A stretch of 64,000 nucleotides of DNA from Beijerinckiaceae bacterium. GTDB lineage: Bacteria; Pseudomonadota; Alphaproteobacteria; Rhizobiales; Beijerinckiaceae. The stretch lies in contig JALJOM010000003.1 in the NCBI GenBank assembly GCA_024304885.1, forward strand, positions 2,080,110 to 2,144,109, written 5' to 3'. Of this stretch, positions 25,933 to 33,993 are shown piece after piece. The notes beneath the pieces were generated by a model, which was not told the origin of the DNA, searched no databases, and was given only the letters and a program-made list of their open reading frames with translations. Each line of letters opens with the position of its first letter. Position 1 is the first letter of the stretch. The translations under genes and the position numbers were made by a program.

Positions 25933-27108
25933 ATGACGACGACTGATCGTTCTCCTGTCGTAGCGGATCCGGGCTTCGGGGTCTATATTCATTGGCCTTA
26001 CTGCCTGTCGAAATGCCCCTATTGCGACTTCAACAGCCATGTGCGAGCGCAATCGATCGACGAGGATCGCTTCGTCCTTGCCTACGAGGCCGAGCTCGCA
26101 CACCGTGCCGCGGCGACGAAAGGGCGGACGGTCGCCTCGATCTTCTTCGGGGGCGGCACGCCTTCGTTGATGAAGCCTTCGACCGCCGCCGCGGTCCTCG
26201 ATGCGATCGGTAGGCATTGGTGCGTCGCGCCGGATGTCGAGGTGACGCTCGAAGCCAATCCGACGAGCGTCGAGGCGGCGCGATTTCGCGGCTTTCGTGC
26301 CGCCGGGATCAATCGTGCTTCGCTCGGGGTGCAAGCGCTCGACGACGCGGACCTCGCCCTGCTCGGCCGCACCCATTCCGTCGCCGAGGCGCTTGCCGCC
26401 GTGGATGTCGCGGCCTCGATCTTCGAGCGCTATTCCTTCGATCTCATCTATGCCCGGCCGGGCCAAGAGCCGGACGCGTGGCGCCGCGAGCTCGAGGCCG
26501 CGATCTTGCGCACGCGCGACCATCTCTCGCTCTACCAGCTGACGATCGAGCCCGACACGATGTTCGAACGCCTGCGCGATCACGGCAAGCTGCGGCTTCC
26601 GTCGCTCGACCGGGCTCGCGAGCTTTGGGATCTCACGCAGGACGTGACCGGCAAGGCCGGGCTACCGGCCTACGAGGTCTCCAATCATGCGAGACCCGGA
26701 GCGGAAAGCCGCCACAATCTCGTCTATTGGCGCTATGGCGAATATATCGGCGTCGGCCCCGGCGCCCATGGCAGGGTCCTGACACAGAACGGCAGGCGTG
26801 CGCAGGTCACCGAGCGCAACCCCGAGCATTGGCTGCGGCTGGTCGAGACCTATGGGCATGCCGTGGTCGAGGATGCACCGCTCTCGGCCGAGGAGCAAGC
26901 CGACGAGTTCCTGCTCATGGGGTTGCGCCTCGCGGAGGGAATCGAGCCGAGGGCGTTTCATGCGATGTCGGGCCGCAGCCTCGATGCACGTCGTGTCGCG
27001 TCCTTGATCGCGGACGGCATGGTGGAATACACGCCGCAAGGTCGGCTCAAGGTGAGTGCGGACGGCATGCCGGTGCTCGATGCCGTCGTCGCCGACCTCG
27101 CCGCATGA
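25933..27108 (+). CDS. hemW: Radical SAM heme chaperone HemW
   Basis: This 391-residue radical SAM protein binds heme and a 4Fe-4S cluster and delivers heme to targets (formerly misnamed an oxygen-independent coproporphyrinogen oxidase). The cluster cysteines are in C-L-S-K-C-P-Y-C (Cys24, 28, 31), followed by I-F-F-G-G-G-T-P-S-L (SAM-binding region). The C-terminal HemW domain contains V-G-P-G-A-H-G-R. The CxxxCxxC spacing lacks the extra cysteine of HemN, supporting HemW. A ggaagg ribosome site sits 6 bases before ATG 25933; a TTG at 25927 is a poorer start. Confidence 0.93.
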   Translation: MTTTDRSPVVADPGFGVYIHWPYCLSKCPYCDFNSHVRAQSIDEDRFVLAYEAELAHRAAATKGRTVASIFFGGGTPSLMKPSTAAAVLDAIGRHWCVAPDVEVTLEANPTSVEAARFRGFRAAGINRASLGVQALDDADLALLGRTHSVAEALAAVDVAASIFERYSFDLIYARPGQEPDAWRRELEAAILRTRDHLSLYQLTIEPDTMFERLRDHGKLRLPSLDRARELWDLTQDVTGKAGLPAYEVSNHARPGAESRHNLVYWRYGEYIGVGPGAHGRVLTQNGRRAQVTERNPEHWLRLVETYGHAVVEDAPLSAEEQADEFLLMGLRLAEGIEPRAFHAMSGRSLDARRVASLIADGMVEYTPQGRLKVSADGMPVLDAVVADLAA

Positions 27109-27293
27109 GAGGACGGGCGGTCAGCTTCGACCAAGGACGCGCGGGTAGGCTACGACCAGAACGCGATCCCGAGACATATGCTCGCCACATTCGAAGACTT
27201 ACCTCACTTCCGGTTGATTCAATGCGTGCGGCCGCAGGGCGAGTCTCGCCGTCGTTCGACCAACCGATTTCGATGCACGAGAGCCGGCTCATC

Positions 27294-29141
27294 ATGACAA
27301 AAGACGCCGCGGCAAGGTCGGGAAAAGGTGCTCCCGCGTGGTCGTTCCCGAGCTGCCGCTCGGCGGGTCCGAGGCTCGATCGGATCGGAGGCGTCGTCGG
27401 CGGGGCGGCATTTCTTCTCGGCCTGATCGTTCCCTCGCAGACGCAGACGGCTGTCGCGAACGGCGACACGCGGACCCTGAATCTCCATCACTCGCATACG
27501 GGAGAATCGATCAGCGCCACGTTCCGTGTCAACGGCGTCTACGATTCCGCGGTGCTCGAAAAACTCAACTGGTTCCTGCGCGATTGGCGCAACAACGACA
27601 CGACACGGATGGATCCGCGGCTCTTCGACGCCGTGTGGGAGGTCTATAGGACCGCCGGCGCAACCCAACCGATCGTCATCTTTTCCGCCTATCGCTCGCC
27701 GGCGACGAATGCGATGCTGCGGCGGCGCTCGAGCGGCGTCGCGGAATATTCGCAGCACATGGTCGGCAAGGCGATGGATACGACCATGCCGGGCATGTCG
27801 ATGCAGCGCATCCGCGAGATCGGCATGCAGCTGCAACGTGGCGGCGTCGGTTACTACCCGGGCTCGAACTTCGTTCATCTCGATGTCGGCAACGTGAGAT
27901 CCTGGCCGCGGATGAGCTACGACCAGCTCGCGCGGCTGTTCCCGGACGGGAAGTCGGTGCATCTCGCCTCGAACGGGCAGGCGCTTCCGCGCTACGAGGA
28001 GGCCAGGGCGGAGCTCGCCACGCGAGGCAGCGTCTCGGTCGCGATGGCCTCGCCCAATCCCGGCGGATTGTTCGGCTGGCTCTTCGGGGGTGGCCGCGAC
28101 GCTGCCGAGGACAGCGAGGCCGCTCGGCCCGTCGTCTCCCGCCGCGGCCGGGTGCAAGCAGCCGCTCTCGCGAGGCAGGGCGCGACGCGCTCGCCCACGG
28201 ACAGCCCTGCCACCGACAACAGCAGCCGGACCGCGCAAGATCGTCGCAATGGGCGTGGCGACGAGGTCGCCGTCGCGAGCCTCGATCAAGGCTTCGTGGC
28301 CGAGGCTGCGGCGCGCCCCGCCAAGGCCGCCCTCGCGAGCGTCGTCCCGGTCCCGATCGCGCGACCGAGCTTCGAGCGGGCTCCGAAAGCCGTGGCAGAT
28401 GCAACCGAGGATCGGTCGGCACGGCAAGCCCCGGTCGCGGCCGCGGCGCCGCTGCCTCCACAGCGCCCGCAGGACCATGTGGTGATCGCGCGGGTCTATG
28501 CCGATGTGCCGGAACCCCCGAGACGGCCCGGCCAGCCGGTTCGGCTGGCGAGCCTCGGTGATCGTCCCGCCGTCGGTCTCGGCGTCACCCCGATGAATGC
28601 CACACCTGGCGACGTGACACCGGACCGGATCGCGGGAAATGGGCCTGTCGAGCCTCTCTCGCGGGCCGCGACGCTTCCAGTCGTCATCACGAGAGGCTTC
28701 GACGACGACGCGCAAGTTCCCGCGCAGGTCTTGGCCTATGCCCCGACCTCCCGCTTCGCGGCTCTGGAATCGGATGCGCCCGAAGCCTCGGGCCGACCCG
28801 TTTCACGCAAGCCCGTTCCTGCACCACAAACGCCGACCGTGCCGAGCCGCCTCGATCGATCGGCCTTCCGGAGCCTGACCGGCGGCGCCGCGACCGCGCG
28901 CCTCGTCAACCAGTCGCTTCTCGGCCCTTCGGTCGCCGGCCTGCGTCAGGCGGCCCGCGTCAATTCCGACATCCTGTCTCCCGTCCCCTCGATCGGCTAT
29001 GTCGCGACATTCGGCAGCCTGGATGCAGATCTCGAGACGTCGGCCTTCACCGGGTCAGCGACCAAGCCCTTGGCCGCCGCTCCGGGGCTCGTACGGATCA
29101 TGGAAAGCGAGCTACGAGCCACCGACCATCCCGGCAAATAG
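27294..29141 (+). CDS. DUF882/peptidase M15-like (YcbK) envelope protein with a long disordered tail
   Basis: The predicted 615-residue protein has a signal-anchor region (about 28-55), then a YcbK-like (DUF882, M15A superfamily) domain. Its zinc-site residues are suggested by Q-H-M-V-G-K-A-M-D-T (H...D) and N-F-V-H-L-D-V-G (final His), with I-F-S-A-Y-R-S-P between. Family members are thought to act on peptidoglycan. After residue ~230 the remaining ~380 residues are Ala/Pro/Arg-rich and low in complexity, far longer than usual for the family. The start is uncertain: in-frame ATGs at 27222, 27273 and 27294 all lack a strong ribosome site; 27294 has gagag 11 bases upstream. Confidence 0.8.
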   Translation: MTKDAAARSGKGAPAWSFPSCRSAGPRLDRIGGVVGGAAFLLGLIVPSQTQTAVANGDTRTLNLHHSHTGESISATFRVNGVYDSAVLEKLNWFLRDWRNNDTTRMDPRLFDAVWEVYRTAGATQPIVIFSAYRSPATNAMLRRRSSGVAEYSQHMVGKAMDTTMPGMSMQRIREIGMQLQRGGVGYYPGSNFVHLDVGNVRSWPRMSYDQLARLFPDGKSVHLASNGQALPRYEEARAELATRGSVSVAMASPNPGGLFGWLFGGGRDAAEDSEAARPVVSRRGRVQAAALARQGATRSPTDSPATDNSSRTAQDRRNGRGDEVAVASLDQGFVAEAAARPAKAALASVVPVPIARPSFERAPKAVADATEDRSARQAPVAAAAPLPPQRPQDHVVIARVYADVPEPPRRPGQPVRLASLGDRPAVGLGVTPMNATPGDVTPDRIAGNGPVEPLSRAATLPVVITRGFDDDAQVPAQVLAYAPTSRFAALESDAPEASGRPVSRKPVPAPQTPTVPSRLDRSAFRSLTGGAATARLVNQSLLGPSVAGLRQAARVNSDILSPVPSIGYVATFGSLDADLETSAFTGSATKPLAAAPGLVRIMESELRATDHPGK

Positions 29142-29648
29142 GTCGCTCGACCCGAGTGTGGGATCGAGCTACGCTCTCTTTGCTGCTGCAGGTAACGAGC
29201 ATCACCCGACCGCCCCGTCGCAGGGCCGGCGCCCCATGGCTCCGCGCCGAACTGCAGGCGAGATGCGACAGGGCGAGGTCGCCCACCCGGAATTCAAGAG
29301 CAATTTCCAGCGATGTGGATACCGCTTCGCGTCGCGAAATTGCGACAAGACGAGGATGTAGAACTCTTTCCGACCCGATGGATTTGCAGAGCAGCCATAC
29401 ACGTCTGTCTTGTCGTATTTCCGCATTGCGATGTCGCTGGTGCGCGAGCCCTGTCTCCGAGCGGTTTTCGCTCGAAGGGAGAAGGGAGACGCGCGATAGG
29501 TGAGGACGGCTCCGCAAGGACCCGTCGGACCCGCCCTCGAGTACTTGTGGGAAGACGGGCGCGGAAGCCCACGAAGAGCGAGAGTGCGTCGCGAGCGAAT
29601 GCGAACCGGTGTCCGGTTCGCTGGAAAATACTCGCGCGACGATCGACG
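29142..29648. repeat. Two family-A repeat copies in a gene-free stretch
   Basis: A plus-orientation copy (29298-29385: agagcaatttccagcgatg, cttcgcgtcgcgaaattgcg, gaggatgtagaactc) and a truncated minus-orientation copy (29583-29632: atgcgaaccggtgtccgg, ttcgctggaaaatactcg) face each other about 200 bases apart. Around 29405-29450 lies another fragment with 'cttgtcgtatttccgcattgcg'. No gene is supported in this ~500-base interval. Confidence 0.75.
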
Positions 29649-30065
29649 TCAGGCTCGAGCGGCTGCCGCGCGCGCCTTCGACAGGCCCCACTTGCCGTCG
29701 CCGGCCTTGACGAGTCCCTGCTTCTTCATCGCTTGGAGCGAATAGGACACGGTGCGCCGGTTGATGTCGCGGCCGGTCGATTGGATGCGATCGGCAATCT
29801 CGGCAACCTCCAGCGGACCGTGCAGGCCCAAGACCTCGGCGATCGCCGCCCCGATCGTCTGGCGGGGCCCGGCAGGCGCGGCTTTCGTTGCAGGTCTGCC
29901 CCGCTTTCTCGGTGCAGGTGCAGCTGCGGGTGCGGACGCGGGTCCCGCCTTGGCCCTCGCCGCCGGCGCGCTCCCCAATGCCAAAAGCTCGCGCTCGGTC
30001 GTGCGCAGGTCTGCGATCTTCGCCTCGAGCTCGGCGATTTTCGTTCGGATCAGTTCGATTGACAT
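29649..30065 (-). CDS. Small DNA-binding-like protein: coiled coil, AT-hook-like basic linker, winged helix
   Basis: The 138-residue protein has three parts. Residues 1-30 form a likely coiled coil (I-R-T-K-I-A-E-L-E-A-K-I-A-D-L). Residues ~33-68 are an Ala/Pro-rich linker with an AT-hook-like R-K-R-G-R-P core. Residues ~70-135 form a winged-helix-like module with G-P-L-E-V-A-E-I-A-D-R-I, R-R-T-V-S-Y-S-L-Q-A-M-K-K-Q-G-L-V and a basic end. The layout resembles nucleoid-associated or histone-H1-like alphaproteobacterial regulators. No specific family is assigned. Start ATG 30065 is preferred to the longer frame because the coiled coil begins there. Confidence 0.65.
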   Translation of the reverse strand: MSIELIRTKIAELEAKIADLRTTERELLALGSAPAARAKAGPASAPAAAPAPRKRGRPATKAAPAGPRQTIGAAIAEVLGLHGPLEVAEIADRIQSTGRDINRRTVSYSLQAMKKQGLVKAGDGKWGLSKARAAAARA

Positions 30066-30832
30066 GAGTGTGAGTGCCTTGTCGGTTGGGTGGTTTCGGA
30101 ACCATGCTTCGGCTTTGTCCGACGACCCAGCGCGCGTAGTCGAGATGGCCCACGCGACGCGCTGTATGTTCCGCCGATCGGACCTACGAGCGGTCGAATC
30201 GCCGAGTCGGAACCGATTCGGCATCGTAGAGCATGTCCTTTTCGAAGAAGTCCAGCAAGTTTTTCATAAAGTCGCATGCCCACAAATTTTTCGTCGCGCC
30301 AACATCACCGGTCGCTCGGCCGAGTTCCCGGTGGCTACCCGGTTCCACCCGCGTGAGAGCACCGCAGCACGGAATCCTACGTAGCCGACGAGTGGACGGC
30401 GGCTCTCCTTCCTCACCGGTATCGCATCCGGCTCGCCGAAAGAGCCTGCGGTCGCCTACCGACGCGAATGGCGGCGATCTCGCGCGCTACTCTCTCGGAA
30501 GATCGAGCCACGGTCAGGCTTCGCGTCGGGTCGCACGGCTCGCGCCGTGGATCGCCTGCCCGACATCGTCCCGTGCCTTCGGTCGGCTATGGATAGGGCC
30601 GGCCCGATCACGACAATGATCGCGGACGATAATTATTCGGCCGAATATATCGCACGCGTTCGCCGATGCGCGGACGTCGGAACGCGCCGTTTCCGTCGAC
30701 GACAAGGCTCGCGCTCGAGCGTTCGCCGGCAAAGCGAAGCCCGTTTTGGTGGAGTGGACCAGGACGGGTGTGGATCGGAGCGATCCGCGGTGCCCACGGG
30801 GACGGTCGACGGCTCGGGTCGAGACGGTCGTC
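30066..30832. other. Long gene-free stretch
   Basis: About 770 bases between the 5' end of the DNA-binding-like gene and the 3' end of the NicO-type transporter gene. Open frames on both strands are short or antisense-type, with no ribosome sites or domain-like features. A short AT-rich patch occurs at about 30610-30650 (gataattattcggccgaatatatc). No repeat of families A-C was found. A decayed gene or an unrecognised small RNA cannot be excluded. Confidence 0.35.
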
Positions 30833-31942
30833 TCACATGGCGCGGGACAAGGAGGCGGCAAGGAGCACGAGCCCGAGAGCCAACACGGCGACGGCAGCGG
30901 TCGCCTCGACGAGGCGACCGATCAGCAACGAGCGTCTCGAGCCGACGGCGAACCTCGCTGCTGTTTTCTTGGCGAGCACCGCCAAGGCGGCGAGCGCCGA
31001 TGTGGTGATCGCCGTGCCGAGCGCCATGGCTGCAACCGAGAGAATCCCTATGCCGAGCACGCCTTGGGCGACGGAAAAGACGAGAACGAGGATCGCTCCG
31101 GAGCACGGTCGCAATCCCGCCGCGAGGACGGTGAGCGCTGTTGCTTTCCAGCCGCGGTCACTACCGTCCGAGTGAGGGGTGAGGACGACGAGATGGCCGC
31201 AATCCGGGCCGTGCTCGTGGGCGAGCGACGCATCATCGGCACGAAATGCTGCCAGGGTTCCGCGTGACGTCGTAAACGGCGCTGCGGCCGTGGCGAATGC
31301 GGCTTCGAGCGTGGCGAGGGGGGCGCTCCGCCGCAACGCCAGCAAGGATTTGCTCTTCGTGTAGACGAGGGTGCATCCGAGAAGGACTATGCCGGCATAG
31401 CTCGCGATCTCGATGGCGCTCGCGGCCAGTGTCATGTGCCTGGAGGTCGCCTGGAACAGGAAGACCGCGGCCCCGACGATCGCGACGGCGACGAAGCCCT
31501 GCAACAGGGCAGCGGCCGCCGAGATGACGACCCCACGCCGAAATGTTCTCTCGTTGGCGACGAGGTAGGCGGCGATCACGGCCTTGCCGTGCCCCGGGCC
31601 GGCGGCATGAACCACACCATAGGCGAAGCTCAACACCACGAGGCCCCAGGCCGCCGGAGCGCTCTCCTTCGTCGAGCGGACCGCTCCCGTGAGCAGGCGG
31701 TAGAAATTGCCCTCGAGCGCGAGGATGAAGCGGCTCACGGGGTCGGCCGTGCTGGCCGCGCCTTCGTTGGCGCCGACCGCGAAGGGATGCCGCGCCTGCT
31801 GCGCGGAGCTTTGTGATGGCATCACGAGGCTCGCGCCGGCCGCGAGGACGAGCAATGTCGCCGCGCAGAGCACGACGGTCCGGAGCCTTGCCGAGACGGT
31901 CCGGAGCCTTGCCGAGAATGCGGGAGCCGCGAACCCGATCAC
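30833..31942 (-). CDS. NicO/RcnA-family nickel/cobalt transporter
   Basis: This 369-residue polytopic membrane protein of the NicO superfamily has about six helices. The signature H-A-A-G-P-G-H-G-K-A-V-I (near 110) and later L-R-P-C-S-G-A-I-L-V-L-V-F (near 285) are the paired metal-transport motifs. A His/Cys-rich cytoplasmic loop (H-E-H-G-P-D-C-G-H) lies between. GTG 31942 is chosen because it is 7 bases after the stop of the DUF1007 gene and has aggg upstream; the frame otherwise overlaps it by 53 bases. NicO/DUF1007 pairs are seen as Ni/Co permease systems, so uptake or efflux of Ni2+/Co2+ is likely. A 21-bp tandem duplication (31874-31915) duplicates seven residues in the N-terminal region. 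Confidence 0.82.
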   Translation of the reverse strand: MIGFAAPAFSARLRTVSARLRTVVLCAATLLVLAAGASLVMPSQSSAQQARHPFAVGANEGAASTADPVSRFILALEGNFYRLLTGAVRSTKESAPAAWGLVVLSFAYGVVHAAGPGHGKAVIAAYLVANERTFRRGVVISAAAALLQGFVAVAIVGAAVFLFQATSRHMTLAASAIEIASYAGIVLLGCTLVYTKSKSLLALRRSAPLATLEAAFATAAAPFTTSRGTLAAFRADDASLAHEHGPDCGHLVVLTPHSDGSDRGWKATALTVLAAGLRPCSGAILVLVFSVAQGVLGIGILSVAAMALGTAITTSALAALAVLAKKTAARFAVGSRRSLLIGRLVEATAAVAVLALGLVLLAASLSRAM

Positions 31943-31949
31943 TTTGCCC

Positions 31950-32615
31950 TCACGGACAAGCGACGATGGTCCGGCTGGCGAGCTTGATGCCGAAGTCGGC
32001 ACCGGGCGACAGGCCCGAGAAGAAGGCCTCGGTCAGAAGCTTCGACTCGGCGGTTTCCAGAGGCTTCGCGCCGAGGACATTGGCCGAGCAGCCACTCGGT
32101 GCATCCACGAGCACGACGGGATTTTCGCGCTCGAGCTCGAAGGCGACGAAAAAGGTCGGGTCATAGATCTGGAAGGAGAAGGCCTTTGCCGCGCTCGCCG
32201 GGACCTTCAACGGAAGGGTGAAGCGCAGGACGACGCGCTTGTCCTCGCGCTCCTCGAGCGAAACCTCGGTCGGCGCGTTGAATTCCACCTTGGTTCTCGT
32301 AGCCTTGGCGAAGGTGAAATAGCCGAAGCCCGCCAGATCGTCGACATTGGACTTGGCGAGCGGTGCGAGCTCCTCTCGCGTCAGGAGCTTGCCGCCCTTG
32401 GCCTGGCCCTCGGTCACGAAGGCGGAATACATCTCGTCGAAGACCCAGGTGTTGCGGATGGCCGCGATGGCTCCCTTCGCATCGAAGAGGACCTCGGCTT
32501 TCGCGGAGACCCACACATGGGGATGCGCGCCGGCCGGGCGCACGAGGCCGAGCACCGCGGCCACGGCCACGACGACTAGCGAGCACGCTCGATGCCTCCA
32601 CGCCTGATGTCTCAT
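31950..32615 (-). CDS. Periplasmic DUF1007 protein, partner of the metal transporter
   Basis: The 221-residue protein has a signal peptide (about 10-30, ending P-A-G-A) directly followed by H-P-H-V-W-V, the hallmark N-terminus of DUF1007, in which the exposed His-x-His after cleavage may bind metal. Further family elements are W-V-F-D-E-M-Y-S-A-F and G-Y-F-T-F-A. It is encoded immediately upstream of the NicO-type transporter with 7 bases between, so the two most likely form one transport unit, with this protein as its periplasmic metal-binding part. Function is inferred from gene pairing. Confidence 0.85.
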   Translation of the reverse strand: MRHQAWRHRACSLVVVAVAAVLGLVRPAGAHPHVWVSAKAEVLFDAKGAIAAIRNTWVFDEMYSAFVTEGQAKGGKLLTREELAPLAKSNVDDLAGFGYFTFAKATRTKVEFNAPTEVSLEEREDKRVVLRFTLPLKVPASAAKAFSFQIYDPTFFVAFELERENPVVLVDAPSGCSANVLGAKPLETAESKLLTEAFFSGLSPGADFGIKLASRTIVACP

Positions 32616-33006
32616 GGTGTGTCCCTGCCCTTCACGCCGCTTCGGCTTTCCCCAACGTGAGGCGGCCCGACCGCCGAGGTCGGCAGCATAGGACCGACAT
32701 CTTGCCCGATCCTTGCGCCTCGCGCCTCTGCGCTCACCATATAGGGCATTCTCCCGCGCCGGCGTGCCGGTGCCTCGAGGAAAATGCGACGAAGCGAGCC
32801 TCATGACGCTCGTTTCCGGATCGGAGCAGGTTCGACGGTGCAAGACAAGTCGGGCCAAAGCGAGGCGAGCCCGGTGGCCGGATCACCGCGTCACGGTGCC
32901 GCCGGGAGGCGAGCGGATCGCGCACACCCACGAGGAGTGCCGCAGCACCGGACCGGCGGCCGCGACCCCTCCTGCCGAGGATTTCCCTCTTGCCGAGGAT
33001 CTAAGG
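32616..33006. other. Gene-free stretch upstream of the DUF1007 gene
   Basis: About 390 bases between the DUF1007 start and the 3' end of the globin gene. No recognisable repeat, RNA or protein-like frame was found. The last 60 bases before the globin stop contain 'tgccgaggatttccctcttgccgaggatct', an imperfect direct duplication of tgccgaggat. The Ni/Co operon promoter should lie in 32616-32720. Confidence 0.35.
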
Positions 33007-33543
33007 TCAGGTTCCGGCCGCGGCGCCTTCCGGGGTCTCGGGCGAGGCCGGCGGCGGAGCGCCGATCCCGCGTGCCTCGGGATAGGCCGCATTGCACATG
33101 ATCCCGCAAATGCGCGAGAGCACCGCGACATAGGCCTTGGCGACGTCCTCGTTGAAGACCTCGTCGCCGAGCCTCTCGCGGAAGGTCCAGAGCAGCGAGG
33201 ACACGAAGGGTTGATAATGCTCGAGCTTCAAGCCGGCCTTCATATAGGTGACGCCGAGCTCCTGCATCGTATTGAGCGTATCGTGCAGCCGATTCATCGA
33301 GCGAAAGAGGAGAGGCAGCGTCTCGCCGAGCTGCTGCGCCGAAGCCGAGGGGTCCGTGAACACGTCCTTCAGCTCGGGGACCACCTCGAAGAGACGCGGG
33401 AAGAAGACGTCGCCGAACGCTTTCGACGCCTCGAATTTCGCCTTCTCGTAGCGCTGGATGATGATCTCGCTGCTGCCTTCGGGACGCGGGGGAAAGATCC
33501 TCACCATGGTGCGCTTGACGATCTCGACTTGCTCGTTCGTCAT
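33007..33543 (-). CDS. Globin-fold protein with tyrosine at the proximal-histidine position
   Basis: The 178-residue single-domain globin aligns by eye with bacterial haemoglobins of the Vitreoscilla/flavohaemoglobin type. F-G-D-V-F-F-P-R-L-F-E-V-V-P-E-L (42-57) matches the A-B helices. The F-G region is G-V-T-Y-M-K-A-G-L-K-L-E-H-Y (97-110). In Vitreoscilla globin the equivalent segment is V-K-H-C-Q-A-G-V-A-A-A-H-Y, where the underlined-position His is the heme ligand. Here that residue is Tyr100, while the later H-Y pair is kept. The last helix pair (L-G-D-E-V-F to C-G-I-M-C) is normal. It may therefore bind heme through Tyr, bind it weakly, or act as a non-heme sensor. The neighbours do not suggest a partner. 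Confidence 0.75.
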   Translation of the reverse strand: MTNEQVEIVKRTMVRIFPPRPEGSSEIIIQRYEKAKFEASKAFGDVFFPRLFEVVPELKDVFTDPSASAQQLGETLPLLFRSMNRLHDTLNTMQELGVTYMKAGLKLEHYQPFVSSLLWTFRERLGDEVFNEDVAKAYVAVLSRICGIMCNAAYPEARGIGAPPPASPETPEGAAAGT

Positions 33544-33819
33544 GTACCCTCACTCCGAGTTTTCTGGACGCGCTGACCGAGCAGCTCTTCATCGCGTCCG
33601 TCCGAATGGATCGGCGATCGCAGCTTCCGAAGCCCGCAGCCTCCGACCTGGCAATCTGGAGCCGGAGCCTCACGAGCCGCAGCAAAGCACGATATGTGCC
33701 TCGACCTGGGCTCCTGCCCGCCGCGGACGCGGGGGTTGTCCGGGGCATCGAAATGGGGCATATGGCTCCGTCTCATGACACTCTGGGCCGCTCGACCGGC
33801 CGAATTCGGGGCACGATCG

Positions 33820-33945
33820 ATGAAGGTCCGCAATTCCTTGAAGTCACTCCTCGCACGCCATCGCGACAATCGGCTCGTACGGCGCAAGGGGCGTGTCTAT
33901 ATCATCAACAAGACGCAAAAGCGCTACAAGGCGCGGCAGGGCTGA
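33820..33945 (+). CDS. rpmJ: 50S ribosomal protein L36, cysteine-free type
   Basis: The 41-residue protein [11 protein letters not shown] ends K-A-R-Q-G as expected for L36. It lacks the Cys3His zinc ribbon of the zinc form: the position usually read as R-D-C is R-D-N here. This zinc-free form is common in alphaproteobacteria. L36 stabilises 23S rRNA in the large subunit. ATG 33820 has a gcacgatcg leader with no clear Shine-Dalgarno. It lies alone between the divergent globin gene and the TPR gene. Confidence 0.93.
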   Translation: MKVRNSLKSLLARHRDNRLVRRKGRVYIINKTQKRYKARQG

Positions 33946-33993
33946 GCTTTCCCGATCTCGGCGCGGCAGCCGGGCGGGCCGAGGCATGCGCCG

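Noticed and set aside
29142-29648. Small-RNA gene between the DUF882 gene and the DNA-binding-like gene
   Set aside because: The hairpins there are explained by two family-A repeat copies.
30547-31267. Overlapping plus-strand frames at the 3' end of the NicO-type gene
   Set aside because: They are antisense to the transporter gene with no independent support.
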